Below, piece after piece: positions 10,661 through 22,938 of a DNA stretch of 64,000 nucleotides (the stretch's first letter is position 1; each line of letters opens with the position of its first letter). The stretch is from Paramecium tetraurelia (Eukaryota; Ciliophora; Oligohymenophorea; Peniculida; Parameciidae): the NCBI RefSeq assembly GCF_000165425.1, contig NW_001799643.1, forward strand, positions 1-64,000, in the 5' to 3' direction. Position numbers and translations under genes: made by a program. The notes under the pieces were generated by a model. The model saw only the letters and a list, made by a program, of their open reading frames with translations. It did no database searches and was not told the origin of the DNA.

Positions 10661-13645
10661 ATGAAGCCTCTTCCAAAGCAACAAACAACAGTCACTATGG
10701 CTAGACCATGCTCTGTATCAAAAGAATATACACCTATGATGGTCAATTCACCGGATAGGTAACTAGTATATGGAACGAAAACATAATCACAAGCAAGAGT
10801 TTAAACATATATGGCTTCACCATATATGTAGTCTCCCACATATGAAGCAAATAAATAAGTCTTGACTTCACGTAATTATTTAATAATAGACCTAGCAAAT
10901 CTTCCAATTTAACCTGCATCGCCTAAAAGATTGCTTGACTCATATCATTACAAATAAAAAACTTTAGATTATAAACCACCATATGTAGAAAACAAAAATT
11001 AAAATCAATATGGTGATTACAAACCCTATGACACAACTAAATAATTATTTTCTTAAATAAATTAATATGATCTTGGAAAATATGATTTTGCAAAAACATA
11101 TAATTTCGAGTCAAACAAAGAAAATAAAGATTTGAATTCTAACACTGAAAAAAGAAATCAACCTAAAGAATTAAATCCATTCTTAGAATCTAAAGAAAAT
11201 ATTAAAATTGGATTGGACTTCTTGTGTAGATCGCCAATCTAAGAACTCAATAGTTAATAAGGTTTTTCAACCTATCCTACTTCCAACATCCAACAATAGA
11301 AACAAACGACCACACCTGTTTCACTTTCATCAAAAACAAGATTATAAACTGAAATTAATAAAATATCAAGTTCATTGAGAGAATTGATTTCAACAGTCTA
11401 AAAACAAATGGGGGCTAGCCAACTACCTGATGCATTAAATGATAAAATGATTGATGTGTTGTCTAATTTTAGAAAGTTAGAAGAAATAGCTTTATCAGAT
11501 ACTCAATCATAATAGTCTACATCCTCTCTTCATAATAACTTTGAAAATGAATAAAAAATTAATACTTTGACTGAAGATTACAATAAACTGAAAGGTATTT
11601 TAGAATAACTACAAACTAAAATGGCCTCTTTAGTCTAAGAAAATTAAAAAGTATATATATAATAATAATAATCAAGCTTAATAAAAAATTGATAGAGTAC
11701 GAATAGAAAGGAGTGGAAGATGAAAAAAAGAGAAAGGAAGATGATGAAAGATCATTCTATTCCTAATAAGAGTTTAATAGAGTTTTGGAATGTCTGTAGC
11801 AAAATTAAAAGGAGAATGAAGAATTGAAACATTAATTATAGAAGGCTGAAAAATCTAAAACAGAAAACATGGTTTGTAGATAATTATTTTCTCAAGATGA
11901 ATAAGTTAGAGAGTTGAGAACAAAATATCAAAATTTATAAACTGAATATGAATCGCTTGAATTTAAATACAAACAGGCAGTCTAAGAAAAAAGTTTTTAC
12001 TAAAGAGATATGACTAAATCCCCTTCAATTTTAAGATCCCCATCTGTAAATAATGTCTAAAAACAATCAAAATAAAATGAATAATTAGAATTAAAACTGT
12101 TTTAATTATAAATTGAGAATGATAATCTCAAGGCTGAAGTTGCACACAATCAAGTAGATTCAAGATAATTGGATTAAAAGAATTCCGTTATTAATCAATT
12201 AGAGGAAAAAGTTAAATCAACATTAAGAGAGAAAGCAGAGTCTGAAGAACATTTTCAACAACTATGCTATAACTTAGAGAGTTAGCTTGAGTAATTGAGA
12301 GTTAGTTTGCAATAAAAGGAACTAGATCTTAATCAAACTAACAAATAAAAAAAAGAAATTGAAAGAGATTTTTAGTCTTCAGTTTAAAATTACTAAATTG
12401 TATAAAAGGGATTAGATGATAAATTAACATCTGCAAAGGCAGATTATGATAAATTATTAACAGAATTCAAGACTTTAGATTCAAAAAAGAATAAAATATA
12501 GGATGAACTAACTACAAGTGAGAAATAATTAGAGTTATCAAGAAATGAAATAAATGGAATGATAAATGAAAATAAAAAGGTTTCAGAAAAATTACAATAA
12601 ATATAAAGGTAAAATGATTAACAGAGTCAGTAACTCTAATAGTACCAAATATCAACATAATAACTCCTCAAATAATTGGATAACTACAAATAATAAGAGT
12701 TCTAATTTAGATAAGAGATTGAAATTTTAGAAACTAATTTAAGGTAAACTAAGTAAGAAACAAAAAATTAGATTTATGATTTGAATGAAGCTTTAGGAAT
12801 GCAAATATCTAAAACTAAAGAAAAAGAAAAGTAGGTTATAGATTTAATTGAAGAGATGAGCGCATTTAAAGATTAATACGAAGTTTAAAAGAAAGTATAA
12901 TAAGAAAATATTAATGATTTGGAGAGAAAGTCAAAAAACCTAAGAATTCAATTAGAAGAAACCATAGAAGTTAAAGAAAATGAAATAAATGAATTAAAAT
13001 AAAATATGGAATAATAGATGAAGATTTTAGACAAAAGAAATGCCCTTTCATATTATGATTTTGAATAAAGGGAATATTAATATTAGTAGGATTTATAATA
13101 GAAAACAGATCTTATTGAATCTTTGAAAATGGAAATGGAAAAAATCAGAAGTGTCAATTACAATATGTAAGAGGAAATGCTTAAGAATAATATGTCAACT
13201 ACCTAATTGTAAGCTACTATTAATAGTTTAAAAAATGAATTATCTTAGGCCAAACAAGAATAAATCCATTTGATGGATTTGTTAAAAAAAAGAAAGGAAG
13301 AAACAGAATAATTGCATTTGGGTTTAGAGGAAGCAAGAAAGGAGCAATTACAAAAGAAGAATGCTGTTGAGGATAGTAGAAGTAATTATAATTATTTAAT
13401 CTTAAGGGTCTATGTTTAGATAATAAGATATGTAATCATAATTAGAGAGCATTCAAAGAGAAAACTTAGCCTTAACTTAAAAGATTAATTCGTTGAATAA
13501 TGAGCTAAACAGAAAATAAAGAGAATATTAAGAAAAGATTGAAGAGTATTCAATTTTAAAGAGAAAATACGATGAAACTCTTTAAAATTTGGAAAGATTA
13601 GAAAAAAGATGGGGAGAAAAAATAGATTAACATAGGAAAATTTGA
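10661..13645 (+). CDS. Long coiled-coil protein, 977 aa
   Basis: Introns at 11651-11676 (26 nt) and 13382-13406 (25 nt) leave 978 codons. The first ~280 residues are low-complexity, rich in Ser, Pro, Tyr and Gln (for example MASPYMQSPTYEANK). From ~330 to the C-terminus the protein is almost unbroken coiled coil rich in Gln, Glu, Lys and Leu. No enzymatic motif is present. The architecture (disordered head, long rod) is that of centrosome, basal-body or striated-rootlet proteins, but the family is not recognised. Confidence 0.85.
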
Positions 13646-13824
13646 TTAGTTAAATATAAATATTAAAATTCTATAGGATATTATGAGTTTATTATACACT
13701 TGAGTTTAAGCATCAAGAATAGCTAGCATCTTTAATTATTAATTATTTATCTTAATTCTTCCCAAAATTATTTCAGTCATCATTTTCATCATTTAGAAGA
13801 ATTTTTATATATTATTTATAAAAA

Positions 13825-16800
13825 ATGGCAACTGATTATCGATATTCTTAAATAGACAATCCAACTGGGGCTGGAAAAGAATATGGTGAATTAGACCTAG
13901 TGAAAATAGCCAAACTAGACAAATTGTTATCAAAAATTGATAATGATTTTAAAAAGAAATAAAAAGAGATTACTAAACCTAAATTAGTGGAGATCATGAA
14001 AACTACTCATGAGATCTATTAGATCGTTTTATATGAAATATCAGAGATGCTTGAAAGTGCCAAGTTATCTGAATTAAGATAATCTCTCAATAAAATTTAT
14101 AATGGTTAGAATATGATTTTAAATTATATCTTAAAGTAACAAATAAATGAAATATTAGACTGAATACTAATTTTGAAGTTCAAGCAGATAAGATGTTAGA
14201 GACTTTGTAAAAAAATATCGGTTAGCCGAGAAGAAAGTAACTTATTTATTTTATAGATAAGATCAGTGGATTAATCTGCCTAATAGAGTTAGGAAACAAA
14301 TAAGTTAGCAAATTAAATGGTGTAACTATAGCCAATAGTTAAAGTAAGGAAATTGAGTATTTTAGAAAACTGTGAGAAAGACTTATGCTGATAAGGGAAC
14401 TGATACAGGAGATGATATAAAAGATGCAAGAAATTAGGCAAATCTACTTAAAAAGGAAATGGAACTGAAGGGAATGTAAGAAGAATTGGACTAAGACTCT
14501 TAACAAATTACTGAGTTTTTGAAGAATAGGAAAATAGATTTGTAAGCAGTAGGAGAATCAAAGGCAGAAACAAATTTGAAGGAAGTCTTAAAGGATCTTG
14601 GCAAAAAGAAGCATGAAGTAAATGATGCAGAAGATGAAGCAGTTTAACAATTTGAAGAATTATAAAAACAACAGTAAAATTAATTGAAAAGTTTGGAAGG
14701 GGCTTTTGTTGAAGGAATCTAAGGAATGTAGAAATAGGCTCAAGAAAAGGCTTTAGCTGATATCAAAGCTGGTAAGGCAATAATGAAAAATGGTGTGTTG
14801 GTTTATATGCAAGAAATCTCTATGCAGACAGATAGAACAAAAATGGAGTAAGAGTATTAGGATAAGCTTGACAAATAAAGAAAAGAAAATCACGAAGTTC
14901 AGTAGAAAATGATATAATTGGAGAAACGAATAAAAGACACTCTTATAGAGAGAGACGCCTATGCTTAATAAGTAGGAGTTCTTAATGGTTAAGTATAAAA
15001 AGTGACTTTAGAAAAAAAGAAATTGGAGGAGAAGCAATAAGAAGAAAAGAAAGCAAAAGATAAACAACAATAAGAATAATAAGCTGTGTTAAATAAAAAT
15101 GATTCTGAAAAAATAAAAAGATTGGTGGAGGATAACATAAAAATGAAGCTTAGGATTAAGAACTTATTGGATAATATTGCAGCATTGGAAAAAGAAATGA
15201 ATAGGAATTTTGAAAGATTCAAGCTGTTCATATCAAACAATCCAAATTTAAGTGAGGAATAAAAGAAAGCTATATTGGGTTAAGCAGAGAATTTGTTTAA
15301 AGTGAACTTGAATGAAAAGTTAAATGTTTAAGAGATGAAAGAGTTAATGGCGGTGGATGACTTATTAAGAGACCCAATATTTAAATAAATTTGTGGATCT
15401 GACATTGGAGCTATAACAAGAGGAGTAAAAAAGGATGAAATGACAAGGAAATAAAAATTAGCTAAAGTACCATTTTATGATGCTCTATTTGATCCAGAAT
15501 TTTTAAATCCAGATGAAAAGATAGTTATTAGAAAAGTTAAAAAGATGGTAAAAAGATAAAAGAGTGATGGAGAATGGGTTGAGGAAGAAATGGAAGTGGA
15601 AGAAGAGGTTGTTGTAAATGCATAAGGAGAAGAGTTAAGAAAACGAGATAAGCCAAACCAAATTCAATAATCAAAACAAACTCAAGATTTCTTAGAGGCG
15701 CATGGTGGATTCGCAATTGGAGGATCCAAAATAAATTTGCCTTCCAAACCAGTAGCTAAAGATGGAAAGGAAATAAAACAAGGAGAATGGTTTGAAGATA
15801 AAACAGGAAAAAAGGTAAGAAAGTTATAAGGAAATGATGGTGATGAGGAAAGATTTGAAGTTGAAGAAGAATATGTTGATGAGAACGGATAAAAACAAAA
15901 AAGAATTAAGTAAGTGCGAATAAAAAAGGATAAGAATGGAGTTGAATATGTGGAAGAAGAGTATGTTATGCCAGATGGCAAGAAGTTAAAGGTTGCAAAG
16001 AGAACTGTAAAGGATAAAGATGGAGTAGATGTAGTAGAAGAAGTGACAGTGGATGAAAAGGGTAACAAAATTACCAAAAGATAAAAAGCGTATAAAGATG
16101 CAGATGGAAATGAAATTATTGAGGAAGAGCTCATTGATGAAAAAGGAAACAAAACCAAAGTGAAAAGAAAAGTTTATATTGATAGTGATGGTAATGAAGT
16201 TGTAGTTGAAGAAAGAATAGATGCAAAAGGAAATAAGGTCATTACTACAAAGAGAAAGAATGAATATGGTTAGGATATAATTGAACAATAAATAATTGAT
16301 AAAAATGGAAAGGTTGCTACAAAGGAATAAAAAATATACTAGGAAAATGGGATTACTGTTGTGGAAGAAGTTGCTTTTGATGCACAAGGAAACAAAATAA
16401 TAAAGAAAACAAGAATTAAGGATGGGGTAGAAGAAGTTGAAATTTAAAATGCTGATGGATCTGTAACAATTTAAAGAAAAGTTAAGAATTAAGATGGAAC
16501 TGAAGCAATTGAAGAAGAGATTGTTGATGTGAATGGAAATATAACTGTTGTAAAGAAAAAGGTTTACAGAGATGCAAAAGGCAACGTGGTCACTGAAGAA
16601 GAAAGAATTGATGCAAAAACAGGTTAAAAAGTAGTGATAAAAACAGTTAAGGACTCTTTTGGAAGAGAAACAGTCTAAAAGTAAATTTAAAACAAAGACG
16701 GATCTATTGTAAATTAAGAAAAGAATGTATAATAAGATGCTGAAGGTAATTTAATTGAAAATGAAGTTGTTTATGAGAATGGATAAAAATTAAATGTACA

Positions 16801-17861
16801 GAGGAAGATATACAAAGAAGGAGGGGCAGAAGTTAAAGAGGAAGTCATTGTAGATGAATAAGGAAATAAGAAAGTTGTAAAAACAAAAGTGACAAAGGGT
16901 AAGGATGGAGCTGAAATTACAGAAACTGTCACTACTAATGCTGATGGTTCGAAAACAGTCGTCAAATAAACAGTTGATAAAGATGGAAATATAATAACAG
17001 AAATAGAGACTGTGGATGCATAAGGAAATAAAATTATAGTAAAGAAAAAGAAAAACAAGAATGGAGAAGAATTTATTGAAGAAACTAAGGTTGGAGCTGA
17101 TGGAAAGATAGAAAAAAGTGTCAAGAGGGTTAGAGCTGATAAAAATGGTAATTTAATTGTTGAAGAAACTACTATTGCAGCTGATGGAACAAGAACAACC
17201 AAAATTGCTAAATTAGGCACTGATTAAAAAGCTACATAAACAGAGGGTACATATAATGATGGTAAAATGTCAATGGATTAAGTCCTATAATATTTATATG
17301 ATTTAGGCTTAGATAAAACTAAAATTGAGTAAATTAAAAATTGGGTTTCATTAAAGCAATAAATTAAAACTAATAAATAATAGAAGCTTCAATAAACTTA
17401 ATAGCAATTCATTTAATAGTAAGAAGTTTAGGAAGAAATTCCAAACTAATAATAAAGACCGGCCTCTGCTGAATCATAAAAATCACTTGATACTTTGGAT
17501 GATGAGGAACCTGAACAAGATCAAGCTGATAAATTATATAATAAAATGGTTAATAATAAATCTGGAGGCATGGGAGAACTAATTAGATAAGTAAGAAATG
17601 CTTTAGGAAAACAAGGTAATGTTATTATCATAAATAGGTAACGAAAACATTTCGCAAGAGGAGTTTAGAGATTATATGGTTAAAATGAAATAAGTACATG
17701 CAAAATGCGGAGATAATTGTCCACATTTAAAACGATTTTATGAAAAACTTGGTTTTATTCAAAAGAAATACAAAAGAAGATTTCTTAAGATGAAAGACAC
17801 TAGAATTGAGGCAAAAACTAAACTTCCTCATTTATAAAATTTCAGTTCAATAAAGCAATGA
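13825..17861 (+). CDS. Giant repeat protein with ~20 degenerate KDxDGxE/DxxGNK repeats
   Basis: About 1,320 aa. Introns at 14136-14158 (23 nt) and 17616-17637 (22 nt) are clear. Near the N-terminus two models both keep frame: a 20-nt intron at 14357-14376, or introns at 14237-14256 and a later 33-nt one. Residues ~150-500 are coiled coil. From about 15,540 to 17,230 the protein is a run of roughly twenty degenerate units of ~20-25 residues, each with a motif like KDADGNEIIEEE followed by DEKGNK. The DxDG elements resemble calcium loops but lack the rest of an EF-hand. The C-terminus (FYEKLGFIQKKYKRRF) is basic. Function unknown; a structural or cortical role is my inference. Confidence 0.82.
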
Positions 17862-17883
17862 ATTTGATGATATTTAAAATTTA

Positions 17884-19009
17884 TCATTAAAAAACCTTGA
17901 TCAACAATTATACAGGTTCTCTGCAAATTAAACACTCTTTTACTGCCAGATCTTTACAATTTTGGCAATATACAAAATGTCCACATGGTGTAGCCACATA
18001 TTATTTAGGAAATTCAAAACAAATTTAGCATAAGTTAGAATCATCTAGATTTGTTACAGTTTCTTATTTATTTTGTACTTATTATATGACATTTTAGTTG
18101 TTTTACTTTTGATCTTCAATTTTTACATTATCAAATTATTTAATCACATTAACCTCAGAATTTTGTTTGATATCATAGGGTTCTTCTTGATATTTTTTAT
18201 AATTAGATTTATTGTAATTGTATTATTTTTTATTTTCATATTATTCTTATTATTTAAGATTTCTTTTCTATTCTTTTTCTAGATACAAATTAGATTCTTG
18301 CCTCTATTTTTTATTTTTTTTATCAACCCTACTTTGAGCCTTTTGATCTTGATATTACTATTGTCTTTCCTATTTTTAAAAGATTCTTTCTTCTTCGAAC
18401 TTCTTCTTTTCAACAAATTGTTTATCCTATTCAATATCAATTGCAAATATATCAGGTTATTATATTTTTTTATCAACACCGAATTTAAGATATTAATTTA
18501 AAAGCTAAACAAATGAATAACAAAGTTACAGTATTGCAATGATGGCAAATTTGTCTAATAGGTTCGAGGTGTTTCTTTTTATAGACTTGATTTGACAAGT
18601 TTATTGCTTATCTTTTAATGGAACATAATATTTAATAATTATCATCTCTCTAAGCTTATGTAAGTTTTTCTATGTTCTGATTTTGAGTAATTTAGAGTTG
18701 ATTAAATAGTCCATCGTACACTAAATGAAAATCATTAGCGATTTAATCTTTTCGATTAACTTTCGACATTTCAGCTTCTAATTTTTCAATCTTGTTTTAA
18801 AGCTTAAATATTTTAGATGGATTGTTTCTGTCAATACTAATTTATAGTTGTTCTTTAGTTGTTTGCATTTTCTCGAGAAGTTTTTATTTTTTTGCTTCTG
18901 ATTTCTCAATCATTCCCTAAAATTTTCCTTATAACTTCTCTTGGTAATTGCTTATTAATTTCTGGATATTTTAGGCTTCGCTTTCAAAGGATTAGTATAG
19001 CTTTTGCAT
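17884..19009 (-). CDS. Coiled-coil RING-finger protein (probable E3 ubiquitin ligase)
   Basis: One 25-nt intron (18505-18529) gives 366 aa. The N-terminal half is coiled coil (MQKLYQSFESEAQN onward), with a CHHC pair near residue 150 and a long Gln/Lys/Asn-rich middle. The last ~55 residues are a RING of the HC type: CQICFEFP, then CGHFVYCQNC and ECLICREP, giving all eight zinc ligands in C3HC4 order. C-terminal RINGs of this kind (IAP/MULAN type) recruit E2 enzymes. Substrate unknown. It is divergent from the IFT56 relic beyond 19,190. Confidence 0.83.
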
Positions 19010-19190
19010 TAATTTTTATTAAACTTAAATTTAAAGCAATATGATTAAGAGCACTTAATTTACTTCTAATATATGATGAATTCTGTTAAAGGAGATATAT
19101 ATATAGGTAATAACAATGGATTTATAATGAAAGTAAATAAGGTTACTTAAATAGAGACAATATATATTTAAAATTAATTAAAAAAAGATC

Positions 19191-19625
19191 ATGATACATC
19201 CTGGTTCATCTATTAGTAAAGCTAAGCAATCAAAAGTCCCTGCTCCAGGAGGAGGAAGATTAGCAGTAAAATTAGTTGAGTAAAAATATTCCAACACTTG
19301 AAGACTATGTAAAAAATAGAGATTGGGTCGGAGCATTTGCTTTATTAGAGAATGAATATTAGTATTTTATATTCAGAAAAACAAGTGCTAATAATCAACA
19401 TTCTGAACCTAAGTTATGGTTTGCATATGCTAAATTAATCCAACATAATTATGATTCTAAATTCTGTAACTTATAGCAAATGATTGTTATGAAATGGAGT
19501 ACCTTTATCATGATTAGTTGTTCGAGGTTATGAACCTATTGACCACTCTGGGGGACAACCCTAAGGCTAAATACATAATAACAGCCATTAAAAAATGGGG
19601 AAAGTAAAATAACTGGAAAGTCTGA
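19191..19625 (+). pseudogene. TTC26: Relic of IFT56/TTC26, internally deleted
   Basis: The 5' part encodes IPTLEDYVKNRDWVGAFALL, close to the IFT56 N-terminus (LEDF..RDYTGAIALLEF). After only ~50 further codons the sequence jumps to LIANDCYEM and then GDNPKAKYIITAIKKWGKQN, which match the very C-terminus of IFT56 (human has LIANDCYKM and VEYMIRIMKKWAKEN). The ~400 intervening TPR residues are missing. The reading frame also breaks: once near 19,281-19,286, where one base seems lost in an A-run, and again before LIANDCYEM; no GT-AG intron of suitable length repairs these. It is therefore a degraded copy, probably left by whole-genome duplication; a working copy should exist elsewhere. Confidence 0.75.
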
Positions 19626-19659
19626 TCAATTATAATTATTTTAATTATTACGATTAATC

Positions 19660-20382
19660 ATGAACCCAATCGAACTATATCAAATGATGGTTAAATAGGA
19701 TGCTTAGTATCATATATGATTCATATTCACAAGATTTGTGAACAATTATACTTATAACTCTTTTACAATTTTCAAACAAAGTGCATCTAATTCTAGAAAT
19801 AATTAGAACAGTGCTGTGAATAATCCCCAAGAATTGCTTTCATCTAGACCTCTAAATCAAGACCAGCAATATTATATTAAACAGTAATCATTTCGAAAAG
19901 TTGAAGAGTGGCAAAAGTAATAAGACTTATTGGTTAAACATTCCTAATAAAATAATCACTTTATTCCTAATTATCCTTAAAAGACATCAAAAGATTTATC
20001 CTAGAGGTATCAAAGGCATTATGCTTAAAACAGATCGATTGATAGAGACAAAGGAAAAAATGAGTTATAATAAAAAATTAATTAAAGTGTTAATGTGAAA
20101 ACTGATGTAATCGAATAACCAATAATTTCAATTAAGATAAAAACAGAAGAAAATTAAAAGAAATCAAATCTGAGAAAAGTTAAAAAGTAAACACTTGAAA
20201 AAAAGACGGTAAAAATTGAAGATCATAGAAAATCTAATTCAAAATCACCTGAAAATTAACAACAATAAATTAATAAGCCTCCTTTGCCAAAGATAATGAA
20301 GAAGGAACAAGAACAAAGTCCAGTTATATAATCTCAACCTGGTTTAGAAACTGTAGACTAATTTCTACAAAAAGCAAAATGA
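19660..20382 (+). CDS. Basic low-complexity protein, 231 aa
   Basis: A 27-nt intron (19707-19733) removes an in-frame TGA and leaves 232 codons. It begins MNPIELYQMMVKQDAQ and then is dominated by Lys, Gln, Asn and Ser with proline-rich patches (KPPLPKIMKKEQEQSP). No domain is recognised and most of the chain is probably disordered. It starts only 35 bp after the IFT56 relic and converges with the cyclic-nucleotide-binding gene. Confidence 0.65.
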
Positions 20383-20434
20383 AAATTAGAATTACAATTT
20401 TTATTATTTCAACATAAACATTTAGCAACTTTTA

Positions 20435-21769
20435 TCAATCAAATATATTTTGTTTTGATTATTTTTCTTTTAGATCAAATTAATTCTTGCAAAAGGAATT
20501 TTAGAGCATAGTTGTCCTCATCTCTATATTAGACATGGTTTTGCACCTTTCTGTTCTCTAGCTTAATTTCTATTTCACCGCTGTTGACAAAGATGACTAT
20601 CTTTACTTTTTAGTATAATGAGGAGTATACTCATACATAAAAGCCTTATGAAACATAATGTTCCCAGCTCCTAATTTTGAAGCAAAATAATTTCTTGTTC
20701 TTGAATAAGAGAAATTCATATTTTTGACTACTTCTTTTACTTTATCAATGGCAGCTGTCTCTTTTTATTTTAATTATTCGTATTATGAATCTGAAGTTTA
20801 GGTTTTTGTTCTCAGTCTTTGTTGGGATTAAATCTATTATTATTATTACAAAGGTTTCGAGAAGGATTAATTTTATTCTACACTTGATCTTAATTACACA
20901 ATTCTCTGTCTAAATTTTTTTTACAAGAACAGCTAAATATGAATTTATAATTTACTCTCAATTATTATGAATTTATTGTATGAATTAATTCAGATACATT
21001 TAATAAATACAACTCTACTACCTAGGAATTGCAAATCGCTTCATAGTATTTTTGATGAATGATAGACTTTTTCAAATTAATTTTGCTATCCTCATCCACA
21101 AAATGTGACTCTCCAAATATATCTTTTTCCGTTATTATTAAACTACTATGATTAAATTTGATACAATTATTTGTGAAATGGTCCCTAACTAGACTGGAGT
21201 ACAACTGATCTAGTTTGATAAGGAGTTGATACCCTGATTTTATAATGCAAATTATTCCAGGTAAAACATGACTGAGATTTGTTTTATATTGATAAGTTTT
21301 GAGAGGAATTTGATCAAGAATTGCATAGATAGAACTCAAATACATTCCAGAAAAAAATGAGAATTGAATTAAAAAGGTTAATTTAGCTTCAATTTCCTTT
21401 TATCTATTCATTTAAACAATCTGATTATAAAGAGTTCTGCTAAAAGTTACTTAATAAAGATAAACAATACGCATTATAGTAGGTTTTAGGATTTAACAGC
21501 TTTCTAAAATTAGAATACCATCGTGGCTCACTTTTCCTTTCAGAAATAAATAAACTCGCCTTTCACAGTCTACACTCTGACCGACTAAATCAAAATAGAT
21601 TAGTTTTAAATTAGGCATTAACAGCCCAATGTGTTAACTAAACAAATCAAGTTTTTGTAAAAATACTTTTATAATTGATTATATTACATTGCAAAGGTCT
21701 CTTATCTTCCTGATCGTAGCGCAAGACGTCGATAACCTTATCGATTAAGGTTTGATTTTTTATAATCAT
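20435..21769 (-). CDS. Protein with two cyclic-nucleotide-binding-like domains
   Basis: Introns at 21666-21687 (22 nt) and 20878-20897 (20 nt) leave 430 aa. The first beta-roll contains RRVYLFLKGKVSHDGILIL (residues ~75-93) and lacks the usual FGE signature. The second has VLPGIICIIKSGYQLL and later DIFGESHFVDED (FGE kept), then EAICNSQVVELYLLNVSEL, typical of the end of a CNB fold. The phosphate-binding arginine of the PRRAA element is not evident in either. The C-terminal ~170 residues are Gln/Ser/Lys-rich. No kinase or channel domain is attached, so it may be a regulator or a degenerate binder. Confidence 0.75.
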
Positions 21770-22938
21770 AAAATTAATCATGTGAAATTACTTAGGATTA
21801 TGATTTATAAAGTAATATTTAATTATAAATAGTTGCCTTTCCAAGGACATCTACATACTCTCAACAATTTTAAGGTAAAAAAATATTCTGAAAATAAATA
21901 AATTTATGTTTTAATTCATTTATATATATTAAATTAATTCTAAAAAGGTCTCATTTTGTTGTGATTTAAGATTTTAATGTTTATCTCAAATATGATTTAT
22001 ATTGCCGATTAAAGTGTATATACTAATTGAAAATCTTCTTAATAATGTATTTGATTTGGCGACTCTCTGTGAATAATGATTGTACTTATTCAGAGCAGTA
22101 AGGATTTATAAGTTTTGCTTCATGTAGAATATGATTTATCCACTAATAGTTCTTTGATTTGAATTAAAATTTTATAATTCTACATGTTCATTGTATAATT
22201 TTTGAGTTTTATAATATTTTATAACTCTCTAATTTTTGTAATCCCTTTAGCTTTCTTTATTGTATATTTCAAAAAAGCAAATATCGAATCATATTGAATT
22301 AATGAAACACTAGTAATATTTTCTTTAACAATAGATAATAGCATTTGTCATCTCGCAACATTTGATATCTTCTCCATGGTAGAATAAATATCAAAAGTGA
22401 AATTCAACGAAAATGATTTGATTATCAACATAATAGTCGATTGTAATGATTCTTGATATCGAATATCAAAATGATATGCTTAAAAATGATTATAACTAAA
22501 TTAGATCTCTTATAATCTTATAATTTATCCATTTTCACTTACAGTTTTTTGCTGATAGATTCGAGTTGATTATTGCCTAATTATCAACTGCATTTAATGT
22601 ATTTGATCAAAAAATCAGTTTTCTTTGATGTTATTTAAGAGTTTTTCTTTACTTTCTACTTGCTCAAATTTAAATGCTATCATTAATATATGATTCAGAG
22701 TAGAGGCTTGAATCAAGTGGTTCTAACTTATCAGATGATAGGACAAAATATTAGAATTTTCGATAGCATTTTTAAAAAATTATTTATTTTTCTGTTTATT
22801 TAGAAATGTTTTTATAATTTCTGGCTTTAAAATAACTAACTTTTGATATTGAAAAAATAACTATATTAGAGAATTCATATATTTGTACATGTTTTTGTAG
22901 TGTTTGTTACCTATTAATTTTAAAAAAAATAAAAATTA
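21770..22938. other. Gene-poor stretch with a possible decayed frame (minus, 22120-22890)
   Basis: On the minus strand a single frame runs from ATG at 22890 to a TGA at 22120, interrupted only by TGA codons at 22615-22617 and 22348-22350. Parts look protein-like (FKFEQVESKEKLLNNIKEN; ISNVAR). However, at this AT content about four or five TGA codons are expected by chance over 257 codons, so this is weak evidence for a pseudogene. No GT-AG intron removes the stops. Nothing else is seen from 21,770 to 22,119. Confidence 0.3.

Noticed and set aside
15682-17220. Long minus-strand Ser/Phe/Ile-rich open frames opposite the repeat protein
   Set aside because: They are the antisense shadow of the Glu/Lys/Asp/Gly-rich repeats; composition is that of reverse-complemented coding DNA and nothing supports expression.
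16500-17230. EF-hand calcium-binding repeats in the long repeat protein
   Set aside because: DxDG turns occur, but the 12-residue loop with its Glu at position 12 and the flanking helices are missing; predicted strands surround the turns instead.
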